Shown here one piece after another: positions 28,501 to 35,163 of a DNA stretch of 64,000 nt. The notes under the pieces were generated by a model. It was given only the letters and a program-made list of their open reading frames with translations. It did no database searches and was not told where the DNA came from. Source of the DNA: Prevotellaceae bacterium (lineage in GTDB: Bacteria; Bacteroidota; Bacteroidia; Bacteroidales; Paludibacteraceae). Position numbers and translations under genes: made by a program. Positions within the stretch are counted from its first letter, which is position 1, and each line of letters begins with the position of its first letter. The stretch lies in assembly GCA_020636675.1 (NCBI GenBank), contig JACJXK010000010.1, positions 1-64,000 of the forward strand. Reading direction: 5' to 3'.

Positions 28501-28827
28501 ACGTACGAACAGAAGGATCCTTTGCTTATCTATAAACTGGAGTCGTATAACCTCTTCAAGAAGATGGTAGACGATATGAACCATAAGGCTATCTCCGTGT
28601 TGATGCGTGCTCAGATCCCTATGCCGGATCGTGCGGAAGAGGCTCCTGAAGAGCGGAGGGTGCAACGCCCTTCCTATACGGAAAGCCGTTCGGACGCATC
28701 CTCTCCGGAGGCTAATCGCCCTCAGAAACCACAGCCAATACATGTGGAGAAGAAAATAGGGCGTAATGATCCTTGTCCTTGTGGAAGTGGAAAGAAATAT
28801 AAAAACTGCCACGGAAGAGATTTGTAA
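25549..28827 (+). CDS. secA: Protein translocase ATPase SecA
   Basis: A 1092-residue motor that pushes preproteins through SecYEG. The Walker A motif [10 protein letters not shown] (about residue 190) and the [20 protein letters not shown] Walker B region are intact. The second motor domain carries [10 protein letters not shown] and [13 protein letters not shown]. The C-terminal SEC-C zinc motif [14 protein letters not shown] is present after a low-complexity linker. There are Bacteroidetes-specific insertions, which explain the length compared with about 900 in E. coli. ATG 25549 ([14 protein letters not shown]) is the family start; an in-frame TTG lies at 25519. A terminator separates it from lgt. 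Confidence 0.98.
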   Translation: [1092 protein letters not shown]

Positions 28828-28843
28828 ATAACTGATTATATAG

Positions 28844-28875
28844 ACGGACGTATTGGGTTATCATATTACGTCCGT
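28844..28875 (+). terminator. Terminator of secA
   Basis: ACGGACGTA/TACGTCCGT (28844-28852 with 28867-28875), followed by TATTTTTG; 17 bases after the secA stop. Confidence 0.7.
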
Positions 28876-28902
28876 TATTTTTGAAAAAAAAAAGAAAGAG
28901 AT

Positions 28903-29739
28903 ATGTTGTCTTATATAACATGGACGGTAGACCCTGATCTGTTTAGTTTTGGGAGTCTGACAGTTCGCTGGTATGGCCTGATGTGGGCTTTGGGCTTTTT
29001 CATTGGGTATATGGTGGAATCCAAAATCTATAAGAAGGAAGGACTGCCGGATGATGCAATGGATAAGTTGTTCATATATATGATGATCGGTACGATAGCC
29101 GGTGCTAGGTTGGGTCATTGCTTCTTTTATGATTGGGGCTATTATTCGGAGCATCTTTATAAAGTCTTGTTTATTTGGGAAGGCGGACTTTCTAGTCATG
29201 GAGGTGCGTTTGGTATTTTGGCGTCCCTTTGGCTGTTTCATAAGCGGGTGGCCAAGAAAAGTTATATCTGGGTACTTGATAGGGTGGTGATAGCCGTAGC
29301 TGTTTGTGGCGCATGTATCCGTTTAGGAAACCTGATGAATCATGAAATATATGGGCATGCGACAGATTTGCCTTGGGCCTTCCGTTTTATTACGAACATC
29401 CATGCATGGCAAAATGGGGCGGAGCCTATCTTCTCGGCACCAAGTCATCCTACTCAGATTTACGAGATTGTCTATTGTTTGGTGACGTTCTCCGTTCTTC
29501 TGTTCCTTTATTGGAAGACCAATGCAAGGAAATATGAAGGATTGCTTTTCGGTGTGTTCCTGATAGGTATATTCTTGACTCGATTCTTGTTGGAATTTAT
29601 AAAAAATAACCAGGAGTCGTTCGAGGATGGTATGCCAATTAACATGGGTCAGATTTTGAGCGTGCCGTTTTTTCTTTTCGGTTTCTATTTTGTTATAAAA
29701 GCATGGTTGAAAAGCCGTAAATCACTGCAAAATCGTTAA
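28903..29739 (+). CDS. lgt: Prolipoprotein diacylglyceryl transferase
   Basis: A 278-residue integral membrane enzyme that attaches diacylglycerol to the lipobox Cys of prelipoproteins. Seven or so helices are visible. Conserved motifs include YGLMWALGF near the N-terminus, ARLGHCFFYDW, EGGLSSHGG (catalytic His region) and CIRLGNLMNHEIYG, the Lgt signature in which the first Arg binds phosphatidylglycerol. Start at ATG 28903 with an AAAGAAAGAG leader. Ends four bases before the flavodiiron gene, so the two are probably co-transcribed. Confidence 0.96.
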   Translation: MLSYITWTVDPDLFSFGSLTVRWYGLMWALGFFIGYMVESKIYKKEGLPDDAMDKLFIYMMIGTIAGARLGHCFFYDWGYYSEHLYKVLFIWEGGLSSHGGAFGILASLWLFHKRVAKKSYIWVLDRVVIAVAVCGACIRLGNLMNHEIYGHATDLPWAFRFITNIHAWQNGAEPIFSAPSHPTQIYEIVYCLVTFSVLLFLYWKTNARKYEGLLFGVFLIGIFLTRFLLEFIKNNQESFEDGMPINMGQILSVPFFLFGFYFVIKAWLKSRKSLQNR

Positions 29740-29743
29740 AGTT

Positions 29744-30925
29744 ATGAAAATAGTAGACAATGTTTATTATGTTGGGGTGAATGACAGAAATAAGACTCTG
29801 TTTGAAAACCAATGGCCGTTGCCTTGTGGTGTATCCTACAACTCTTATCTGTTAGTGGACGATAAGGTTGCGTTGGTCGACACAGTGGATATTTCTTGTT
29901 GTGAAGTTTTCTTTAATGAGATAGAAGAAGTCCTTGCCGGACGTAAAATAGATTATTTGATCATCAACCACATGGAACCGGACCATTCTGGCTCTATAGG
30001 CTTGGTCAGACAGAAATATCCGGACATTAAGATAGTGGGCAATGCCAAGACCTTTTCTATGATAAAAGGTTATTTTGGCATAGAAGATGGATTGCTGGAG
30101 GTCAAAGATGGAGATTCATTAAGCCTTGGGTCTTTGAAACTCTCTTTCTTCCTTACGCCGATGGTCCATTGGCCGGAGACGATGATGACCTATGATACAA
30201 CGCATCAGATCCTTTTTTCTGGCGATGCTTTTGGTTGCTTTGGTGCGTTGGATGGGGGAGTGTTGGATTCTACAATCAATCCGGATAGATACTGGGACGA
30301 AATGCGCCGATATTATGCGTGCATCGTCGGGAAATACGGATCTCCCGTACAGAAGGCTTTGTCCAAATTGAAGGATGTGAAATTGGAATATATTTGTTCT
30401 ACGCATGGTCCTGTCTGGCAGAAGGAAACGGCGAAGGCGGTTGCTTTGTACGACAGATGGAGCCGTTACGTCGCAGAACCGGGCGCTGTGGTTGTTTATG
30501 GTTCTATGTATGGAAATACGGAGCAGATGGCGGAGTCTGTTGCGAGAGGCCTAGTGCAGGGAGGCGTTAAGAATGTGGTCGTTTATAATGCTACAAAAAC
30601 TGATCCCTCTTTTATCTTGTCAGACGTGTTCCGTTATTCTGCTTTGGTGGTAGGTAGTCCTACTTATATGAATGAACTGTTTCCTGTAGTGGAATCTTTT
30701 CTTCAGAAAGTGGCACGGAGAGACGTGAAAAATAGAATATTCGCATCTTTCGGCTCTGCTTCTTGGGCTGGTGTTTCCGTAAAACGGATATCTGAAATTA
30801 TAGATAAGTGCGGTTGGCGGTTGGTCGGTTCGGTCGATAACCTTCATGCTGCGACTTCACAGAAAAAGGCTGAATGCGAACTTTTGGGCAAACAAATAGC
30901 TTTGGAAATACAGAAGGAGGGTTGA
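29744..30925 (+). CDS. fprA: A-type flavoprotein (flavodiiron O2/NO reductase)
   Basis: A 393-residue cytoplasmic enzyme that reduces O2 (or NO) to water (or N2O) in anaerobes. The metallo-beta-lactamase-like domain has the diiron ligands His76, Glu78, Asp80 and His81 (NHMEPDHSG), His near LTPMVHWPETM, Asp in LFSGDAFGCFG, and a later CSTHGPVW His. A flavodoxin domain starts near residue 245 (VVYGSMYGNTEQMAE for FMN phosphate). There is no rubredoxin domain, so an external electron donor is required. Probably an oxygen or NO defence enzyme; it complements the damaged Hcp cluster elsewhere in the window. Confidence 0.95.
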   Translation: MKIVDNVYYVGVNDRNKTLFENQWPLPCGVSYNSYLLVDDKVALVDTVDISCCEVFFNEIEEVLAGRKIDYLIINHMEPDHSGSIGLVRQKYPDIKIVGNAKTFSMIKGYFGIEDGLLEVKDGDSLSLGSLKLSFFLTPMVHWPETMMTYDTTHQILFSGDAFGCFGALDGGVLDSTINPDRYWDEMRRYYACIVGKYGSPVQKALSKLKDVKLEYICSTHGPVWQKETAKAVALYDRWSRYVAEPGAVVVYGSMYGNTEQMAESVARGLVQGGVKNVVVYNATKTDPSFILSDVFRYSALVVGSPTYMNELFPVVESFLQKVARRDVKNRIFASFGSASWAGVSVKRISEIIDKCGWRLVGSVDNLHAATSQKKAECELLGKQIALEIQKEG

Positions 30926-30983
30926 TTTTGTTCCATAGTTCACGAAAAAATGTACAAATAGATTATTTATCTTGTGTTTTTTG

Positions 30984-30991
30984 TATTTTTG
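30984..30991 (+). promoter_or_regulatory. Possible -7 element before nagB
   Basis: TATTTTTG fits TAnnTTTG. A strong hairpin terminator lies between it and nagB, so transcripts from it would be attenuated. No clear -33. Confidence 0.35.
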
Positions 30992-31024
30992 TCAACTTTT
31001 TGAAAAAAGAATAAGGAGGAAGAC

Positions 31025-31063
31025 AAAGAAACCCTTATCTGCTTCGAGATAGTGGGTTTCTTT
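31025..31063 (+). terminator. Strong terminator between fprA and nagB
   Basis: 10-bp outer stem (31025-31034 with 31054-31063) plus inner TTATCT/AGATAG pairing, with a run of T at its end. It lies 100 bases after fprA and 125 before nagB. Confidence 0.8.
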
Positions 31064-31187
31064 TTTTTGAAGATCTTCTTTCTGCTGCTCTTGAATTTAT
31101 TGGGAATATATATATAAGAAGAAAAATTGCAAAAGGACGGAGTGTCCGTAATGAATCTATTTTAATAATAAAAAACGACAAGAAAAA

Positions 31188-32000
31188 ATGAGAATTCTTA
31201 TTCAACCTGACTACGCGTCTGTTTCTAAATGGGCTGCTAATTATGTTGCTTCGGCTATTAATAAATTTAATCCGACGGAGAGCAACAAATTTGTTTTGGG
31301 TCTTCCCACTGGATCGTCTCCATTGGGAATGTACAAGGAGTTAATCGAACTCAACAAGAAGGGGGTTGTCTCTTTCAAGAATGTCATTACGTTCAACATG
31401 GACGAGTATGTTAACTTGCCCAAAGAACATCCGGAAAGCTATTATTCTTTTATGTGGAATAATTTCTTCCATCATATAGACATTCCTGAAAAACAGGTGA
31501 ACATTTTGAATGGCAATGCTTCTGATTTGCAGAAAGAGTGTGCCGATTACGAGGCTCGCATTAAAAATGCGGGAGGCATCGATTTGTTCGTGGGCGGTAT
31601 TGGCCCCGATGGCCATATCGCATTCAACGAACCCGGATCGTCCCTTACTTCACGTACACGCATGAAATCGTTGACGCAAGACACCATCATTGCCAATTCC
31701 CGTTTCTTCGAGAACGATACGGCTAAAGTGCCGGTCTCTGCGTTGACCGTGGGTGTGGGCACCATCATGGATGCCAAGGAGGTTTTGATTTTGGTGAACG
31801 GCTACAATAAGGCTCGTGCTTTGCAGCAGGCAGTAGAGGGTGGCGTGAGCCAGATGTGCACGTTGAGTGCCTTGCAGTTGCACCCTAAGGGCATCATCGT
31901 CTGTGATGAGATGGCTACTTATGAAATGAAGGTTTCGACCTACCGTTATTTCCAATCTATAGAGAGGGATAATATCTCTCCCTCTTCTTTGTTGAAGTAA
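31188..32000 (+). CDS. nagB: Glucosamine-6-phosphate deaminase
   Basis: A 270-residue enzyme that converts glucosamine-6-phosphate to fructose-6-phosphate and ammonia, linking amino-sugar use to glycolysis. The motifs are all in place: LGLPTGSSPLGMY (phosphate binding), FNMDEYVNL (catalytic Asp), and GGIGPDGHIAFNEPGSSLTSRTR (catalytic His/Glu and allosteric region). Length is typical for the hexameric form. ATG 31188, leader A-rich. Monocistronic. The phosphosugar mutase downstream has its own promoter. Confidence 0.97.
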   Translation: MRILIQPDYASVSKWAANYVASAINKFNPTESNKFVLGLPTGSSPLGMYKELIELNKKGVVSFKNVITFNMDEYVNLPKEHPESYYSFMWNNFFHHIDIPEKQVNILNGNASDLQKECADYEARIKNAGGIDLFVGGIGPDGHIAFNEPGSSLTSRTRMKSLTQDTIIANSRFFENDTAKVPVSALTVGVGTIMDAKEVLILVNGYNKARALQQAVEGGVSQMCTLSALQLHPKGIIVCDEMATYEMKVSTYRYFQSIERDNISPSSLLK

Positions 32001-32117
32001 TTCGGGACGATATGCAGATGCGCTTTTCTTCTGGAGAAAAGCGTTCGAATTAAATAAAGATTCCGCATAAAGGTTAATTGAATTTTTATTCTTGTGACTT
32101 TTGTGTGGAATCTTTGT

Positions 32118-32125
32118 TATCTTTG
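32118..32125 (+). promoter_or_regulatory. -7 element of the phosphosugar mutase promoter
   Basis: TATCTTTG, 69 bases before the ATG. TTTG occurs at 32100-32103, but its 14-base spacing is short; CTTG at 32091-32094 gives 23. Confidence 0.5.
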
Positions 32126-32193
32126 CGAATCTGTTTTTCCGATTGCTGAAATCGGAAAGGATTATATCGTTTAGAAACTTTATAGAAACTTTT

Positions 32194-33942
32194 ATGGATA
32201 ATAATACAGCATTATTGAATGAGGTTACAGCCAAGGCAAACGTATGGCTGAATGGTAATTATGATGCGGAGACCAAAGATGAGGTTCGCCGTATGTTGCA
32301 AAATTCGGATAAGATGGATTTGATAGAGGCTTTTTATAGGGATCTTGAATTCGGAACCGGAGGCTTGCGCGGTATTATGGGTGTTGGAACTAACAGAATG
32401 AATATATATACTGTAGGTTCTGCAACGCAAGGCCTTGCCAACTATCTGAAGATGCAGTTCAAAAACGAGTCTCAAATCAAAGTGGTTATCGGTCATGATT
32501 GCCGTAACAATAGCCGCCTTTTTGCGGAGACGGCTGCCAATATATTTTCTGCGAATGGAATAAAGGTGTATTTGTTCGAAGATTTGCGTCCGACGCCGGA
32601 GATGTCGTTCACCATCCGTGAGTTGGGTTGCCAAAGCGGCATCATACTTACCGCCAGCCATAATCCTAAAGAATACAACGGATATAAGGCTTATTGGAAT
32701 GATGGTGGCCAGTTGATTCCTCCTCATGATGTGGATGTGATTAAAGAGGTGGAGAAAATCAAGTCTGTTGATGAGATTAAGTTTGAGGGCAATAAGGGCC
32801 TTATCGAAATAATAGGCAAAGAGGTGGATGACAAATATATCAAATGCATCACCAAATTGACGCTTTCTCCTGAGTCTATCAAGAGAAACGAGGATATGAA
32901 GATTGTTTATACCCCTATTCATGGTACAGGAGTGAATATCATTCCTGCTACGATGAAGGCTTTCGGTTTCAAAAATATTATCAATGTTCCGGAACAGGAT
33001 GTGGTAAGCGGAAATTTCCCTACGGTTGTTTCTCCGAATCCGGAAGAGCCTGCGGCTTTGGATCTTGCTGTTAAGAAGGCCATAGCAACGGATGCCGAAT
33101 TGGTGCTGGCCTCTGATCCTGACGCTGACCGTGTGGGTGCTGCCGTGAAAAACGACAAGGGTGAGTTCATTCTTCTGAACGGAAACCAAACGGCTATGAT
33201 GCTGACTTATTACTTGGTGCGCCGTTGGAAGGAACTTGGTAAGATTAACGGAAAGGAATATGTCGTTAAGACTATCGTTACTACAGAGTTGATTAAGGAG
33301 ATTGCAGACCGTAATGGAGTTGAGTGCTTCGATGTGTTTACCGGATTCAAATGGATTGCGGCTATTATGCGCGAGAACGAAGGAAAGTTGAACTATATCG
33401 GAGGTGGAGAGGAAAGCTACGGTTATTTGCCGGAAGACTTTGTCCGCGATAAGGATGCCGTTTCTACTTGTACCATGTTGGCCGAGGTCGCTGCTTGGGC
33501 TAAGGATAACGGAATGTCAATGTTCGAGTTGCTTCGTAATATATATGCAGAGTATGGCTTCTCTATGAACAAAGGCATCTCTGTGACCAAGAAGGGTAAG
33601 GCCGGCGCTGATGAAATCAAACAGATGATGGCAGACTTCAGAAGCAATCCGCCAAAGGAAATCGCAGGTTCTCCTGTCGTTATGGTCAAAGATTATGCGT
33701 CGCTAGAGGCTAAAGATAGAAATGGAAATGTTTCTAAGCTGGTAATGCCTACCACGTCGGATGTACTCCAAATCTTCACGGAAGAGGGTGACAAGATTTC
33801 TATCCGTCCATCAGGAACGGAGCCTAAAATCAAATTCTACGTGGAGGTTCGTGGTGAGATGAAGTCTGTCGCTGATTATGAAGCTGCCAATAAGAAGGCA
33901 TTGGATAAGATAGAGGCAGTAAAGAAATCACTGGGACTATAA
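32194..33942 (+). CDS. Phosphoglucomutase/phosphomannomutase
   Basis: A 582-residue alpha-D-phosphohexomutase that interconverts hexose-1- and hexose-6-phosphates. The phosphoserine loop ILTASHNPKEYNGYK has catalytic Ser155. The metal loop is ASDPDADRVG, the sugar-binding loop GGGEESYGYL, and the phosphate-binding loop RPSGTEPKIKFY. It is of the long PGM2-like type common in Bacteroidetes, so glucose versus mannose preference cannot be told. ATG 32194 was chosen because the upstream open frame includes the promoter element. It supplies sugar-1-phosphates for polysaccharides. Confidence 0.95.
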   Translation: MDNNTALLNEVTAKANVWLNGNYDAETKDEVRRMLQNSDKMDLIEAFYRDLEFGTGGLRGIMGVGTNRMNIYTVGSATQGLANYLKMQFKNESQIKVVIGHDCRNNSRLFAETAANIFSANGIKVYLFEDLRPTPEMSFTIRELGCQSGIILTASHNPKEYNGYKAYWNDGGQLIPPHDVDVIKEVEKIKSVDEIKFEGNKGLIEIIGKEVDDKYIKCITKLTLSPESIKRNEDMKIVYTPIHGTGVNIIPATMKAFGFKNIINVPEQDVVSGNFPTVVSPNPEEPAALDLAVKKAIATDAELVLASDPDADRVGAAVKNDKGEFILLNGNQTAMMLTYYLVRRWKELGKINGKEYVVKTIVTTELIKEIADRNGVECFDVFTGFKWIAAIMRENEGKLNYIGGGEESYGYLPEDFVRDKDAVSTCTMLAEVAAWAKDNGMSMFELLRNIYAEYGFSMNKGISVTKKGKAGADEIKQMMADFRSNPPKEIAGSPVVMVKDYASLEAKDRNGNVSKLVMPTTSDVLQIFTEEGDKISIRPSGTEPKIKFYVEVRGEMKSVADYEAANKKALDKIEAVKKSLGL

Positions 33943-33974
33943 GAGATGAAATCCGTTTTCTATACGGTAATTTT

Positions 33975-33998
33975 GAGGCGGACTATATGGTCCGCCTC
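33975..33998 (+). terminator. Terminator of the phosphosugar mutase gene
   Basis: Perfect GAGGCGGAC/GTCCGCCTC stem (33975-33983 with 33990-33998), 6-base loop, then TTTT. Confidence 0.85.
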
Positions 33999-34022
33999 TT
34001 TTGTTGATGCCATGAGCCCGAA

Positions 34023-34241
34023 GTGGTTTTGGTGAAAGCCATTGCCATGAACGATGACGACAACCGTTTGTTCCGAGGTCCGTTGACGGAATTCCGTGAA
34101 GAGATTGGAAACGAGTTTCCGACAGCCGGATTACTTGTCTGCTCAATAGACGAAGTTGAGGCGGAAATGATGGATGTCGCCGGATTTTTTCAGATGCGCA
34201 GAGAAAGGTATCTGAAGTGGTATGGAGAAAAAACTAATTGA
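34023..34241 (+). CDS. Doubtful small hypothetical protein
   Basis: An open frame of 72 codons with acidic composition (EFREEIGNEF, EVEAEMMD) and no recognisable family. It lies between a terminator and the deacylase gene, in a 440-base gap. The sequence keeps protein-like composition and may be the tail of a lost gene. No promoter is seen. Confidence 0.25.
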   Translation: MVLVKAIAMNDDDNRLFRGPLTEFREEIGNEFPTAGLLVCSIDEVEAEMMDVAGFFQMRRERYLKWYGEKTN

Positions 34242-34383
34242 CAACTCAAATTATTTCTATTCGGAAACTGCATTTTTGGAGATATTTCTTTCTTTTGATG
34301 CTACGAATAATATAAACAAAGATGATGAACCTGATTCTTTAGGTTGATTGAAAATTGATAGTAAGACGTAATAATAAGAAACT

Positions 34384-34926
34384 ATGCAACTAACGACAGG
34401 ACGTCCGGCAAATATGAGTGGCCGTTTGGATAAGGAGGTGCGCGTATATGATTTGTTGGATCAGCTCCAGATGGCGTATCAGTATGTCGATCATGAGGCG
34501 GCGGAATCGATGACCGTCTGCGAGGCGATTGAAAAGGAGCTGAATCTGACTATCTGCAAAAACTTATTCCTCTGCAACCGTCAACAGACTAAATTCTACC
34601 TCTTGATGATAAGGGGTGATAAGGTCTTCAAAACAAAGGAAATATCTAGTCAGATAAACAGCCCGAGGTTGTCGTTCGCATCGTCCGAGCGGATGGCTGA
34701 ATTTCTGGACATCACGCCGGGTTCCGTGAGTGTCATGGGCTTGATGAACGATACGGACAATAACGTCAGCTTGCTGATAGACAGTGAAATTCTCTCCGAT
34801 GAATATTTCGGTTGCCATCCCTGTATCAACACCACTAGCTTGAAAATTAAGGCGTCCGACTTGCTGGATAAATTCTTGCCCGCCGTACATCACGACTATA
34901 CAGAAGTGTACCTGACCGGCGAGTAG
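34384..34926 (+). CDS. YbaK/ProX-type aminoacyl-tRNA deacylase
   Basis: A 180-residue free-standing editing domain related to ProXp-ala/PrdX, which removes wrongly attached amino acids (typically Ala) from tRNA-Pro. Recognised by VYDLLDQLQMAYQYVDHEAAESM, the CKNLFLCNRQQTKFYLLMI strand with the conserved Lys, and SVSVMGLMNDTDNNVSLLID, closing with HPCINTTSLKIKASDLL. Length is normal. ATG 34384. Monocistronic; no tRNA or synthetase gene adjoins. Confidence 0.88.
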   Translation: MQLTTGRPANMSGRLDKEVRVYDLLDQLQMAYQYVDHEAAESMTVCEAIEKELNLTICKNLFLCNRQQTKFYLLMIRGDKVFKTKEISSQINSPRLSFASSERMAEFLDITPGSVSVMGLMNDTDNNVSLLIDSEILSDEYFGCHPCINTTSLKIKASDLLDKFLPAVHHDYTEVYLTGE

Positions 34927-35100
34927 TATTTTGGCCGTTTGGAAAGGTGCCATCCGGTCAGAAGACGGGAACAATTACCAAATCTCCCGGCGTACGTTTT
35001 CAGGACGGGAGGTCGAGCCGTGTTTCAAAATGGAAATGTATAGGTTTGTCCGTAGCATACTTTTTTCTCTAAAGAATGCTTTTCTTGCAAAGAAAGTTTG

Positions 35101-35151
35101 TAAATTATCATATTGATATTATCTTTGTGATAATATCAATATGATAATTTA
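35101..35151. promoter_or_regulatory. Perfect 23-bp inverted repeat, probable operator of the fusion gene
   Basis: Bases 35101-35123 are the exact inverse of 35129-35151, with a 5-base spacer (TTTGT). It ends 12 bases before the ATG of the radical SAM/Nudix/winged-helix gene. Because that protein carries an NrtR-like DNA-binding domain, autoregulation through this site is likely. As RNA it would also form a hairpin over the ribosome site. Confidence 0.7.
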
Positions 35152-35163
35152 TTGAATAAGCCT

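Noticed and set aside
27481..28812. 443-codon open frame on the minus strand
   Set aside because: Fully antisense to secA; composition is rich in His, Arg and Ile as expected for a reverse-frame shadow, with no recognisable domain.
32212..33189. 325-codon minus-strand frame
   Set aside because: Antisense shadow of the phosphosugar mutase; no start context and no family.
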